NCBI GenBank assembly: GCA_963716005.1
Contig: OY970285.1
Location: 558,001-622,000, forward strand
Reading direction: 5' to 3'
Length of the DNA stretch: 64,000 nucleotides
Origin: CAVRUF01 sp963716005
Lineage (GTDB): Bacteria; Actinomycetota; Thermoleophilia; Gaiellales; Gaiellaceae
Position 1 is the first letter of the stretch. Each line of letters begins with the position of its first letter. The notes below the pieces were generated by a model that had not been told where the DNA came from, searched no databases, and saw nothing but the letters and a program-made list of their open reading frames with translations. Below, piece by piece: positions 24,727 through 33,411 of the stretch. The translations under genes were made by a program, and so were the position numbers.

Positions 24727-25509
24727 GTGAAGATCGCGGTCTGCGTGAAGGAAGTCCCCGAGGCGTCATCGGCACGACGGCTCGATCCCTCGACCCTTCG
24801 GCTCGACCGAAGCGGCGAGGGGGCGCTGAACGAGTTCGACGCGCACGCGCTCGAGGAGGCGCTGAAGGTGAAGGACGCCGACGCGGAGACCGAGGTCGTC
24901 GTCCTTTCGATGGGCCCTGCGAAGGCCGCCGAGACGATGCGCAAGGCGCTCGCGATGGGCGCCGACCGGGTCGTGCTCGTCACCGACGATGCGGCGGCCG
25001 GCTCCGACTTGCTCGCCACCTCGGCCGTGCTGGCCGCGGCGATCCAGAAGGAGAGCCCCGACCTCGTCCTGCTCGGCCAGCAGGCCGGCGACTCCGACGG
25101 CGCCGTTCTCTGGGCGGCGCTCGCCGACCGGCTGCAGCTGCCGCTCGTGTCGCAGGCCGCGACGCTCGAGCTCGACTCCGGCACGGTGAAGTCGAAGCGC
25201 CAGACCGAGTACGGCTACGACGTCCTCGAGGCGCCGCTGCCCGCGCTGGTCGCCGTCTCCGACGCGATCAACCAGCCCCGCTACCCGTCGCTCAAGGGGA
25301 TCATGGGCGCGAAGAAGAAGCCGACCGAGACCGTCACGCTGGCCGACCTCGGCGTGGACGCCGGGGACGCCGGGCAGGACGGATCGCGGACCGAAGTCCT
25401 CTCGGCCTCGCCGCCGCCGTCGCGCGGCGACACCCAGCGGATCGAGGACGACGGCGGCTCCTCGGCGGAGCAGATCGTCGCCTTCCTCGCGGAGCGGAAG
25501 CTCGTATGA
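24727..25509 (+). CDS. etfB: Electron transfer flavoprotein beta subunit
   Basis: Beta chain of the ETF heterodimer that accepts electrons from acyl-CoA dehydrogenases. The 260-residue product begins MKIAVCVKEVPEA, with NEFDAHALEEAL, VVVLSMGPAKAAE and DLVLLGQQAGDSDGA (AMP-binding region), and ends with the recognition-loop/C-terminal part including LKGIMGAKKKP. GTG 24727 is preferred over an upstream in-frame start because it lies 7 bases after TATGCT (24714-24719). Its stop overlaps etfA by ATGA. Confidence 0.95.
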   Translation: MKIAVCVKEVPEASSARRLDPSTLRLDRSGEGALNEFDAHALEEALKVKDADAETEVVVLSMGPAKAAETMRKALAMGADRVVLVTDDAAAGSDLLATSAVLAAAIQKESPDLVLLGQQAGDSDGAVLWAALADRLQLPLVSQAATLELDSGTVKSKRQTEYGYDVLEAPLPALVAVSDAINQPRYPSLKGIMGAKKKPTETVTLADLGVDAGDAGQDGSRTEVLSASPPPSRGDTQRIEDDGGSSAEQIVAFLAERKLV

Positions 25510-26465
25510 GCGTCCTCGTCTTCGTCGAGCACCACGAGGGCGAGGCGGCCAAGGGCTCGCTCGGCGTGCTCGCGAACGCGGGCGGGCTCGGCGACGTCTC
25601 GGCCGTGCTCCTCGGCGAAGGAGTTCGCTCGCTGGCCGACGGGCTCGGCGCGTACGGCGCCGCCAAGGTCTACGTCGCCGACGACGCGGCGCTCGCCGAT
25701 CCGCTGCCGCAGCCGCGCGTGGACGTGCTCGCCGACCTCGTCCGCGAGAGCGGCGCGACGACCGTGCTCTTCGCCGCGACCGTGCTCGCAGCCGACGTGG
25801 CCTCGGGGCTCGCGGCGCGGCTCGGCGCGGGGCTGAACTGGGATCTCGTCGCTCTGGAGGAACGCGACGGCAAGCTCGTCGGCACGCGCCCGGCGCTCGG
25901 CGATTCCGTCCTCGCGGAGGTCGGCTGGACGACCGAGCCGCGCATCGCGCTCATTCGCTCAGGTACGTACGAGCCTGCGGAGACGGGCGGAGGGACGCCC
26001 GAGGTCGTCGACGTCCCCGTGTCCGTCCAGGACTGGTCGCAGGCGACGAAGATGCTCGAGCGCGCCCACGAGGAGGCGAGCGGCCCGTCGATCGAGGACG
26101 CCGACGTGATCGTCGCCGGCGGGCGCGGCCTCGGCGAGCCGGACAAGTTCGCGCTGCTCGAGGAGCTCGCCAAGGAGCTCGGCGGCGCCGTCGCGGCGAC
26201 CCGCGCCGTGGTCGACGCCGGCTGGTACCCGTACGCGACCCAGGTCGGCCAGACCGGCAAGACCGTCTCGCCGAAGCTCTACATCGCCGCAGGAATCTCG
26301 GGCGCGATCCAGCACAAGGTCGGCATGCAGAGCTCAGGGACGATCGTCGCGATCAACAAGGATCCGAACGCCCCGATCTTCGAGTACGCCGACCTTTCCG
26401 TCGTCGGCGACCTGCACGCGATCGTGCCCAAGCTGACCGAACTCGTCCGCGCACGCCGGGGATAG
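25506..26465 (+). CDS. etfA: Electron transfer flavoprotein alpha subunit
   Basis: Alpha chain of ETF, 319 residues, which binds FAD. The C-terminal FAD-binding domain is clear: IVAGGRGLGEPDKF, AATRAVVDAGWYPYATQVGQTGKTVSPKLYIAAGISG (read as consecutive FAD-contacting loops) and IVAINKDPNAPIFEYADLSVVGD. The N-terminal half is shorter than in mitochondrial proteins but normal for bacteria. With etfB and the quinone oxidoreductase downstream it forms a route from acyl-CoA dehydrogenases to the quinone pool. Confidence 0.95.
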   Translation: MSVLVFVEHHEGEAAKGSLGVLANAGGLGDVSAVLLGEGVRSLADGLGAYGAAKVYVADDAALADPLPQPRVDVLADLVRESGATTVLFAATVLAADVASGLAARLGAGLNWDLVALEERDGKLVGTRPALGDSVLAEVGWTTEPRIALIRSGTYEPAETGGGTPEVVDVPVSVQDWSQATKMLERAHEEASGPSIEDADVIVAGGRGLGEPDKFALLEELAKELGGAVAATRAVVDAGWYPYATQVGQTGKTVSPKLYIAAGISGAIQHKVGMQSSGTIVAINKDPNAPIFEYADLSVVGDLHAIVPKLTELVRARRG

Positions 26466-26528
26466 ACGCGTCCGCGTTCGGCATCACACGACAGAATGCA
26501 TCCCTGACTCAAGAGAATCGCCGCGCAG

Positions 26529-28223
26529 ATGACCTTCAAGCCATCAGATTTCCCACCGCCCTACGACGCAAATGAGTTCATCGCCGAGTCGACCGACCCG
26601 GCCGACGAGCGCATCGACGTCGGGATCCTGATCGTCGGCGGCGGCCCGGCCGGCCTTGCCGCCGCCATTCGCGCGGGGCAGCTCCTCGAGGATCACCCGG
26701 AGCTGGCCGAGCGGCTCGGCGACGTGCCGATCGCGGTGGTGGAGAAGGGCAAGGCGCCCGGCTCGCACCTGCTTTCCGGCGCGGTCGTCAACCCGCGCGC
26801 GTTCCGCAAGCTCTTCCCCGGCATGCTCACCGAGGACATGCCCTTCATCGCGCCCGTCGAGAGCGAGGGCGTCTACTACCTGCGGCGCAAGGGCTCGATC
26901 CGCATTCCGGCGCCGCCGCCGATGTGGAACCACGGCAACTGGGTCGCGTCGGTCGACGAGATCGGCCGCTGGCTGGCCGAGCGCGCCGAGGAGCTCGGCG
27001 TGACGATCGTCTCCGAGACGTCGGCGACGCACCTGCTCGTGCAGGGCGGGCGCGTCGTCGGCGTGCGCACGGGCGACAAGGGCCGCGGCAAGGACGGGGA
27101 GGAGCTCGCGAACTTCGAGCCCGGCTCCGACCTGCGCGCCCGGGTCACGATCCTCGCCGAGGGGACCGCGGGGCATCTCACCGGCGTCGCGCTCGAGCGC
27201 TTCGGCCTCCAGACGAAGCCGCAGGTCTGGGCGCTCGGCGTGAAAGAGGTCTGGAAGGTGCCCAAGCCGCTCCACCGCGTCATCCACACGATGGGCTGGC
27301 CGCTGCGCGGCGGCAAGAAGTACCGGGAGTTCGGCGGCAGCTTCATCTATCCGATGGGCGACGACCGCGTGACGCTCGGCATGGTCGTCGGCCTCGACGC
27401 CGCCGACGCGACGCTCTCCGTCCACGACCTGCTCCAGCAGCTGAAGACGCACCCCAAGGTCGGGAAGATCCTGGCCGGCGGCGAGCGCGTCGCCTGGGGC
27501 GCGAAGACGATCCCCGAGGGCGGGTTTCTGTCCCTGCCGGACAGGTTCCACTTCCCGGGCGGGATGATCGTCGGCGACGGCGCCGGGCTCGTGAACGTGC
27601 CGGCGCTCAAGGGGATCCACTACGCGATGACCTCGGGAAAGCTCGCAGCCGAGACGGCAGTCGCGGCGGTCGCGCCGGGGCAGACCTCGTGGTCGCCGGG
27701 CGCGCTCGCCGGCTACGACGCGGCGCTGAAGAAGAGCTTCGTGTGGAGTGACCTGAAGCGCGTCCGCAACGTTCGGCCCGCGTTCAAGCACGGGTTCTGG
27801 AGCGGCGGGATCCGCGCCGGAATCTCGATCATGAGCTTCGGCAAGTTCCCGCCCGGGAACGCGAAGCTCGAAGGCGACGCCGACGCGCCGCTGGCGGTCG
27901 GCCACAGCGCCGCGCGTGCTCCGGCCGCGGACGGAAAGCTGACCTTCGACAAGCTCTCGAGCGTCTATCTGAGCGGGAACAAGACGCGCGACGACGCACC
28001 GAGCCACATCCGCATCCAGCACACCGTCGCCCCCGAGGTGGCCGAGGCGTGGGTGCACATGTGCCCGGCGCACGTGTACGAGCTGGGCGGCGCGGCGGAG
28101 GAGGGTCTCGTCACGGTCGAGGTGACGCCGTCGAACTGCGTCCAGTGCGGCGCGATCACCGCCAAGGGCGGTCGCCTGACCCCGCCGGAGGGCGGCTCGG
28201 GCCCCGAGTACTCGGTGATGTGA
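26529..28223 (+). CDS. Electron transfer flavoprotein-quinone oxidoreductase
   Basis: A 564-residue FAD/4Fe-4S membrane-associated enzyme that oxidises ETF and reduces quinone. N-terminal FAD site: DVGILIVGGGPAGLAAAIRA. The middle contains HTMGWPLRGGKKYREFGGSFIYPMG and the GDGAGLVNVPALKGIHYAMTSGKLAAE segment. The C-terminal iron-sulfur region has Cys residues in HMCPAHVYE and TPSNCVQCGAI, with further ligand(s) expected nearby. Length matches ETF-QO rather than the shorter FixC. ATG 26529 lies 63 bases after etfA. A hairpin overlapping the stop codon probably ends transcription. Confidence 0.95.
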   Translation: MTFKPSDFPPPYDANEFIAESTDPADERIDVGILIVGGGPAGLAAAIRAGQLLEDHPELAERLGDVPIAVVEKGKAPGSHLLSGAVVNPRAFRKLFPGMLTEDMPFIAPVESEGVYYLRRKGSIRIPAPPPMWNHGNWVASVDEIGRWLAERAEELGVTIVSETSATHLLVQGGRVVGVRTGDKGRGKDGEELANFEPGSDLRARVTILAEGTAGHLTGVALERFGLQTKPQVWALGVKEVWKVPKPLHRVIHTMGWPLRGGKKYREFGGSFIYPMGDDRVTLGMVVGLDAADATLSVHDLLQQLKTHPKVGKILAGGERVAWGAKTIPEGGFLSLPDRFHFPGGMIVGDGAGLVNVPALKGIHYAMTSGKLAAETAVAAVAPGQTSWSPGALAGYDAALKKSFVWSDLKRVRNVRPAFKHGFWSGGIRAGISIMSFGKFPPGNAKLEGDADAPLAVGHSAARAPAADGKLTFDKLSSVYLSGNKTRDDAPSHIRIQHTVAPEVAEAWVHMCPAHVYELGGAAEEGLVTVEVTPSNCVQCGAITAKGGRLTPPEGGSGPEYSVM

Positions 28224-28240
28224 CCGCCGCTCGCGGTCAC
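28220..28240 (+). terminator. Hairpin overlapping the ETF-QO stop codon
   Basis: GTGACCGC (28220-28227) and GCGGTCAC (28233-28240) pair perfectly around CGCTC; the stop TGA is inside the left arm. There is no T-tract. Confidence 0.5.
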
Positions 28241-28288
28241 GTTCGGCGCTCCCCTAGCTACGGTTCGCCCGGCCTCCTCCCCAAGGCG

Positions 28289-28333
28289 ATCGTAACGCCG
28301 AAATCCGCGCGTGTGGTGCGCGGAATCGTGCCG
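28289..28333 (-). promoter_or_regulatory. Dispersed promoter-like element, copy E
   Basis: Minus strand: CGGCAC (28333-28328), CGCGCACCACACGCGCGG, then TACGAT (28294-28289) exactly 19 bases after CAC at 28313. A 17-base spacer gives ACCACA as -35. The element runs right up to the ATG (28336) of the plus-strand threonine dehydratase and points toward the 3' end of the ETF-QO gene. Confidence 0.5.
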
Positions 28334-28335
28334 AG

Positions 28336-29313
28336 ATGACGCCGGGCTCTTCACCGATCACGCCCGAAGCTGTCCGGCGCGCCGCGGCCTCTATCAGCGG
28401 GCGCCTGCACCGCACCCCGATGTTCAGCTCGGCGACACTCTCGCGGGAAACCGGCGCGAACGTCTTCCTGAAGGCGGAGCTCTTCCAGCGCACCGGCTCG
28501 TTCAAGCCGCGCGGGATCCTCGCCAAGCTCGCGTCGCTGACGCCGGAGGAGCGCGAGCGCGGCGTCGTCACCGTCTCGGCCGGAAACGCGGCGGCCGCGG
28601 TGTCCTACGGCGCGGCGCTCGAGAGCATCGACGCGCTCGTCTGCATGTGGCAGGGAGCGAGCGCGCTCAAGGTCGCGGCCGTTCAGGGCTACGGCGGCGC
28701 GGTCGACCAGCAGGCCGCGAATCCCGCGGAAGCATTCGCGCGCGCCACCGAGCTCGCGGCCGAGGGCCGCACGTTCGTCCATCCGTTCGACGACGACATG
28801 GTGATCGCCGGACACGCGTCTCTGGGGCTCGAGCTGGTCGAGGACTGCCCCGACGTCGAGGTCGTCGTCTGCCCGATTGGCGGCGGCGGGCTCATCTCGG
28901 GCGTCCTCGTCGGCGTGAAGGAGGCGCGGCCGGATGCGCGCGTCGTTGGAATCGAGCCCGACGGCTCGGACGCGATGCACCGGGCGCTCGTCGCCGGACG
29001 GCCGGTCGAGATGACGCCCGTGTCGGCCGCCGACGGCCTGAACGCGCCGCACGCCGGCGAGCGCTGCCTGCTGGTGTGCCAGGAGCTCCTCGACGAGCTG
29101 GTGCTCGTCACCGAGGACGAGATCGAGCACGGATTCCGGTTCCTCTACCAGCGCGCGAAGCTGGCGGTCGAGCCCGCCGCGGCCGCCGGAACGGGCGCGC
29201 TCCTGGCCGGGAAGATCGCAGACATCGAGGGCAAAACGCTGGTCGTGATCGTCTCCGGTGGCAACGTCGCAGCCCAGACAGCGGCTGATATCCTGGGTCG
29301 AGATGAAGGCTGA
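28336..29313 (+). CDS. Threonine ammonia-lyase / threonine dehydratase
   Basis: PLP enzyme deaminating threonine to 2-ketobutyrate, 325 residues. The PLP lysine is in TGSFKPRG, followed by VVTVSAGNAAAAVSYGAAL (the N in SAGN), the phosphate loop PIGGGGLISG, and VIVSGGNVAAQ near the end. It has no C-terminal ACT regulatory domain, so it resembles catabolic (TdcB) or serine racemase-like members more than biosynthetic IlvA. The ketobutyrate product feeds propionyl-CoA. ATG 28336 directly follows element E. The 3' end overlaps rpmE by 11 bases. Confidence 0.88.
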   Translation: MTPGSSPITPEAVRRAAASISGRLHRTPMFSSATLSRETGANVFLKAELFQRTGSFKPRGILAKLASLTPEERERGVVTVSAGNAAAAVSYGAALESIDALVCMWQGASALKVAAVQGYGGAVDQQAANPAEAFARATELAAEGRTFVHPFDDDMVIAGHASLGLELVEDCPDVEVVVCPIGGGGLISGVLVGVKEARPDARVVGIEPDGSDAMHRALVAGRPVEMTPVSAADGLNAPHAGERCLLVCQELLDELVLVTEDEIEHGFRFLYQRAKLAVEPAAAAGTGALLAGKIADIEGKTLVVIVSGGNVAAQTAADILGRDEG

Positions 29314-29518
29314 CATTCACCCCGAGTACACGCTCGCTACCGTGACCTGTTCCTGCGGGAACTCGTTCCAGACGCGCTCGACCAAGGCCGAGATGCACGT
29401 CGAGGTGTGCTCGGAATGTCACCCGTTCTACACCGGCAAGCAGAAGCTCATGGACAGCGGAGGCCGCGTCGAGCGGTTCCAGCGCCGGCTCGAGCGCGCC
29501 GGGCAGCCTCGTCGCTGA
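29303..29518 (+). CDS. rpmE: 50S ribosomal protein L31
   Basis: A 71-residue L31 of the zinc-containing type: four cysteines in VTCSCGNSF and EVCSECHPFYTGKQKL, preceded by MKADIHPEY. ATG 29303 is set by this conserved N-terminus; TATCCT (29289-29294), 8 bases upstream and inside the threonine dehydratase gene, is a likely -10. The order rpmE-DUF1385-prfA-prmC is a common bacterial arrangement. Confidence 0.95.
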   Translation: MKADIHPEYTLATVTCSCGNSFQTRSTKAEMHVEVCSECHPFYTGKQKLMDSGGRVERFQRRLERAGQPRR

Positions 29519-29562
29519 GCGGAAACGCTCAAGCGAATGGGTCTCGGCCCGATAATGGACTG

Positions 29563-30519
29563 ATGGCGGCGCTCCGACGAATCCTGCGCGTACTTCCACT
29601 GACGGCCGCTGCGCCGATCGGTGGCCAGGCCGTGCTCGAGGGCGTGATGATGCGCAGCCCGTCCGCCTGGTCGGTCGCCGTGCGCAAGCCCGACGGCGAG
29701 ATCGCCGAGGTGAACCAGCCTATTCGCGCGTTCTCGCTGCGCCACAAGTGGGCGCGCGTCCCGGTCGTCCGCGGCGTCGTCGCGCTCGGGGAGAGCCTCA
29801 CGATCGGCTTCCGCGCACTCGCCATCTCGGCCAACTACGCGGCCCAGGAGGAGGGCGAGGATGGCGACGTCCAGACCGAGCTCTCGCGCGGCCAGCTCTT
29901 CTTCGCTTTCGCGGTCGCGATCGGCTTCGCGCTCCTGCTCTTCAAGGTCTCGCCGGCTCTCATCACGAACTGGCTGCCCGTCGAGGGCAACTACTCCTTC
30001 GTGGTCGTCGAGGGCCTCATCCGCGTCGGGCTCTTCATCGGCTACCTGCTCCTCATCTCGATGCTTCCCGACCTGAAGCGCGTGTTCCAGTACCACGCCG
30101 CCGAGCACAAGGCGATCAACGCGCTCGAGGCCGGGGACGAGCTCGAGCCCGAGCAGGTGCAGAGGCACAGCCTCATCCACGTGCGCTGTGGAACCGCCTT
30201 CCTGCTCTACGTGATGGTGATCGCGATCTTCGTCTTCGCTTTCTTCGGGCGGCTCGACTGGCAGTGGCTGATCGTCACGCGCATCCTGCTCCTTCCGGTC
30301 ATCGCGGGCCTCGCCTACGAGGTGATCCGCTTCGCCGGGAAGCACCCGCAGAACCCGTTTCTCCGCACGCTGCTGGCGCCGGGTCTCTGGCTCCAGCGCC
30401 TCACGACCCGCGAGCCGAGCCTCGACCAGATCGAGGTCTCCATCCGGGCGCTCCGTGAGGTCTTGCGCATCGAAGGGCGTGCCACGCCCGACGAGCGCAA
30501 GGTCGAAGTCATGGCCTGA
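29563..30519 (+). CDS. DUF1385 family (YqhQ-like) membrane protein
   Basis: A 318-residue DUF1385 protein: APIGGQAVLEGVMMRSPSAWSV near the N-terminus is the family signature, followed by VPVVRGVVALGESLTIGFRAL, two or more membrane helices (around residues 110-200), the YHAAEHKAINALEAG and RCGTAFLLYVMVI segments and HPQNPFLRTLLAPGLWLQRLTT. Function is unknown; association with rpmE and prfA is conserved in several phyla. ATG 29563 lies 6 bases after GATAAT (29551-29556), so probably leaderless. Confidence 0.9.
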   Translation: MAALRRILRVLPLTAAAPIGGQAVLEGVMMRSPSAWSVAVRKPDGEIAEVNQPIRAFSLRHKWARVPVVRGVVALGESLTIGFRALAISANYAAQEEGEDGDVQTELSRGQLFFAFAVAIGFALLLFKVSPALITNWLPVEGNYSFVVVEGLIRVGLFIGYLLLISMLPDLKRVFQYHAAEHKAINALEAGDELEPEQVQRHSLIHVRCGTAFLLYVMVIAIFVFAFFGRLDWQWLIVTRILLLPVIAGLAYEVIRFAGKHPQNPFLRTLLAPGLWLQRLTTREPSLDQIEVSIRALREVLRIEGRATPDERKVEVMA

Positions 30520-30522
30520 CAA

Positions 30523-30567
30523 CCGATCGAAGTCTCGCCCGCTGCGCGGGCAAACGACTTCGATCGG
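30523..30567 (+). terminator. Long hairpin between DUF1385 gene and prfA
   Basis: A 12-base perfect stem (CCGATCGAAGTC at 30523-30534 and GACTTCGATCGG at 30556-30567) encloses a second hairpin, GCCCGC-TGC-GCGGGC. It starts 3 bases after the DUF1385 stop. No T-tract follows. Termination or an RNA processing site are both possible. Confidence 0.5.
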
Positions 30568-30646
30568 CGGAAGAGCATCTGCTGAGAGGGCGCCGGTGAG
30601 CCGCGCCCGCCAGGTCGGTCGCGGCGGCCGAAGCTATCCTGGCTTC

Positions 30647-31699
30647 ATGGCTGGGATCGAGCCCCTGGTCGAGGAATTGGAGCGCTCATATGCGGATGCG
30701 CAGGAGCGCATGTCCGACCCTGCCGTCTTCGCCGACCGCAACTCGGCGGCCGAGGTGGGGCGGCGGCTCAAGGATCTCGAGGGCCCGTGGAAGCTGGCGC
30801 AGGAATGGCGGGCGATCCAGGCCGACCTCGCCGACGCGAGCGATGACGCCGATCTGGCCGAGATGGTTCCCGGTTTGGAAGAGCGGCTCGCAGAGCTCGA
30901 GGAGGAGCTGAAGCTCGCGCTCATCGCCGGCGATCCCGACGACTCGCGCGACGTGATCGTCGAGGTGCGCCAGGGCGTCGGCGGAGACGAGGCGGCGCTC
31001 TGGGCCGGGGACGTCTTCCGCATGCTCCAGCGCTACGCGGAGCGGTGCGGCCTGAAAACCGAGGTGCTCGGCTCGAGCCCGTCGGACGTGGGCGGCTACA
31101 AGGAGGTCACGTTCGCCGTGAAGGGCGACGGCGCGTTCTCGATCTTCAAGTGGGAGGGCGGGACGCATCGCGTGCAGCGCGTCCCCGAGACCGAGTCGCA
31201 GGGGCGCATCCACACCTCCACGGCGACCGTGGCGGCGATGCCCGAGGCCGAGGAGGTCGAGGTCGAGATCGACGCGAACGACCTGAAGATCGACGTGTAC
31301 CGCTCGACGGGGCCCGGCGGCCAGAGCGTGAACACGACCGACTCCGCCGTGCGGATCACCCATCTCCCGACGGGCGTCGTAGTGGCGATGCAGGACGAGA
31401 AGTCGCAGCTCCAGAACAAGACGAAGGCGATGCGCGTCCTGCGGGCGCGGCTCCTCGAGCTGGAGCGCCAGCGTCAGGAGGCCGAGCTCTCCGCGCAGCG
31501 CCGGTCGCAGATCGGCGGGGGCGAGCGCTCCGAGAAGATCCGGACGTACAACTATCCGGAGAGCCGCGTCACCGACCATCGCGTGAAATTGACCGTCCAC
31601 CAGCTCGACCGCGTGCTCGAGGGTGAGCTGGACGAGTTCACCGAGGCGCTCGCGGCCGAGGCGCGGCGGCAGGCCCTCGAGTCGGCCGCGCTCGCTTGA
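30647..31699 (+). CDS. prfA: Peptide chain release factor 1
   Basis: Recognises UAA and UAG stop codons and triggers peptide release. The 350-residue protein has the catalytic GGQ in TGPGGQSVNTTDSAVRITH and the RF1 PxT codon-reading tripeptide as PET in VQRVPETESQGRIHTSTATV (RF2 would have SPF). ATG 30647 is 6 bases after TATCCT (30635-30640), implying a leaderless start. The end overlaps prmC, which methylates the GGQ glutamine, by four bases. Confidence 0.97.
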   Translation: MAGIEPLVEELERSYADAQERMSDPAVFADRNSAAEVGRRLKDLEGPWKLAQEWRAIQADLADASDDADLAEMVPGLEERLAELEEELKLALIAGDPDDSRDVIVEVRQGVGGDEAALWAGDVFRMLQRYAERCGLKTEVLGSSPSDVGGYKEVTFAVKGDGAFSIFKWEGGTHRVQRVPETESQGRIHTSTATVAAMPEAEEVEVEIDANDLKIDVYRSTGPGGQSVNTTDSAVRITHLPTGVVVAMQDEKSQLQNKTKAMRVLRARLLELERQRQEAELSAQRRSQIGGGERSEKIRTYNYPESRVTDHRVKLTVHQLDRVLEGELDEFTEALAAEARRQALESAALA

Positions 31700-32499
31700 A
31701 CCCGCGCGTCGCCGTCGCCGCCGTGGAGGCGCGCCTGGACGCAGCGGGCGTCCCCGATCCGCGCACCGACGCAGAGATTCTTGTCGCGCACGTTGCCGGC
31801 GTCTCGCGGTCGGAGCTGGCCGTGAGCGAGGGAACCGTCGACCCCGACGCGCTCGAGGAGTTGGTTGCGCGCCGGATCGCGCGCGAGCCCCTCCAGTACG
31901 TCGTCGGCGAATGGGGTTTCCGGCGGCTGACGCTCACGGTCGACCGCCGCGCGCTCATCCCGAGGCCGGAGACCGAGACGACGGTGGAGCGGTGCCTGGC
32001 ACTGATCGCCGGCATCGCCGAGCCCCGCGTCATCGACGTGGGAACCGGGTCGGGGGCGATCGCGCTGGCGATTGCCGACGAGCATCCGGGCGCCCGCGTC
32101 ACGGCAATCGACGTCTCCGAGGAAGCCCTCGCGCTGGCCGAGGAGAACCGCGAGCGCACGGGCCTCGACGTCGAGCTTCGGCAGGGCGACCTGCTGGACG
32201 GCGTGACGGGCCCGTTCGATCTCGTTGTCTCGAACCCGCCGTACGTGCTCTCGGACGAGCCGCTCCAGCCGGAGATCGTCGACTGGGAGCCGCACCTTGC
32301 GATCTTCGGGAGCTTCGAGGAGACGATCGCGACCGCCGCGCGGGACGTCGTCGGGCCGGGCGGAGCGCTCGTGCTCGAGACCGCGCAGGAGCGCGCGGGC
32401 GACACGGCCATCACGCTTGCGGAGCTCGGCTACGCGGACGTCACGATCACGCGCGACCTCTTTGGCGCCCAGCGCGTCGTCGAAGGACGGCTGGGGTGA
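31696..32499 (+). CDS. prmC: Release factor glutamine methyltransferase
   Basis: S-adenosylmethionine-dependent N5-methylation of the GGQ glutamine in release factors. The 267-residue protein has an N-terminal helical domain with EPLQYVVGEWGFRRLTLTVD, then VIDVGTGSGAIALAIA (SAM loop) and the catalytic NPPY in DLVVSNPPYVLSDE. The TTG start overlaps the prfA stop; the GTG of the next gene overlaps its own stop. Confidence 0.95.
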   Translation: MNPRVAVAAVEARLDAAGVPDPRTDAEILVAHVAGVSRSELAVSEGTVDPDALEELVARRIAREPLQYVVGEWGFRRLTLTVDRRALIPRPETETTVERCLALIAGIAEPRVIDVGTGSGAIALAIADEHPGARVTAIDVSEEALALAEENRERTGLDVELRQGDLLDGVTGPFDLVVSNPPYVLSDEPLQPEIVDWEPHLAIFGSFEETIATAARDVVGPGGALVLETAQERAGDTAITLAELGYADVTITRDLFGAQRVVEGRLG

Positions 32500-33098
32500 G
32501 CGTCGAGGCCGCGGTCGCCGCCCTGAAGGCGGGCGACGTCGTCGTGCTCCCGACCGACACGGTCTACGGCCTGTGCGCCGATGCCTTCCGCTCCGCGCCC
32601 GCCCGCAAGCTGGCACGGCTCAAGGGCCGCGACGAAGGAATGCCGATCGCGCTCCTCGCCGCCGATCTCGACGCGATCCTCGACTGCATTCCGGAGCTGC
32701 GCGGCCGTTCCGCCGTCGCCGCGCGGTCGCTGCTCCCGGGCCCGTTCACGCTGGTGCTGCGCAACCCGGCGAAGCGGTTCGCCTGGCTGGCGGGCGAGCG
32801 CCCGGACACGATCGGGATCCGGGTGCCCGACCTCCCGGCCGAGTCGCGGGCGGTCGTCGAGCGGGCCGGCGCGGTCGCGGCCACGAGCGCCAACCTCCAC
32901 GGCGCGCCGGATCCGTGCCATCCGGACGAGATTCCGGAGGAGCTCCGCTCGGCGGTCGCCACGGTCGTCGACGCGGGCACGCTGCCGGGAACGCCGTCCA
33001 CGGTCGTCGACCTGACGGGCGACGAGCCGAAGATCCTTCGGGAGGGCGCGGTCTCCGCCGAGGACGCGCTTACGAGGATCGCTGCGGCGCTTCGCTAG
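32496..33098 (+). CDS. tsaC: Threonylcarbamoyl-AMP synthase (Sua5/YrdC/TsaC)
   Basis: Makes threonylcarbamoyl-AMP for the t6A modification of tRNAs reading ANN codons. The 200-residue protein contains the YrdC motif GDVVVLPTDTVYGLCADAF, KGRDEGMPIALL, LLPGPFTLVLR, IGIRVPD and AATSANLHGAPDP. It lacks the extra C-terminal Sua5 domain. GTG 32496 overlaps prmC. Its TAG overlaps the stop of the small convergent gene in CTAG. Confidence 0.94.
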   Translation: MSVEAAVAALKAGDVVVLPTDTVYGLCADAFRSAPARKLARLKGRDEGMPIALLAADLDAILDCIPELRGRSAVAARSLLPGPFTLVLRNPAKRFAWLAGERPDTIGIRVPDLPAESRAVVERAGAVAATSANLHGAPDPCHPDEIPEELRSAVATVVDAGTLPGTPSTVVDLTGDEPKILREGAVSAEDALTRIAAALR

Positions 33099-33355
33099 GC
33101 CGCAAGCGCGGCCAGAGCGAGCGAGTACGTCGCGATCGTGACGACGACCGCGACGAGCCAGCGAACCGCCGGCGTTCCCTGGAGCGGAAGCGAGATCGCG
33201 AGCCCGATTCCCACCGACGGAAAGAGCGTCGACGTGAGCGCGACCGCGCCGAGCCGACCGACGCCCCAGTCGCGCCGCAGGCCCGTGTACTCCCACACGA
33301 GCGGGCCGATGATGGCGGCGACGAGCAGTGCGATGGGGGCGGCTGCGGTCAGCAT
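33095..33355 (-). CDS. Small hypothetical membrane protein
   Basis: An 86-residue frame with three hydrophobic segments (PIALLVAAIIGPLVW, LGAVALTSTLFPSVGIGLAI, WLVAVVVTIATYSLALAAL) and few charges between them. It fills the gap between tsaC and glyA exactly, its stop overlapping that of tsaC. No family is recognised. The membrane-like periodicity and lack of a competing frame support it, but a real start signal is not evident. Confidence 0.5.
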   Translation of the reverse strand: MLTAAAPIALLVAAIIGPLVWEYTGLRRDWGVGRLGAVALTSTLFPSVGIGLAISLPLQGTPAVRWLVAVVVTIATYSLALAALAA

Positions 33356-33411
33356 TCCTAGGTGAAACGACCTATCCCTCGTTCGAGGTACGGGCGAGGT
33401 AGTGTGCCCGA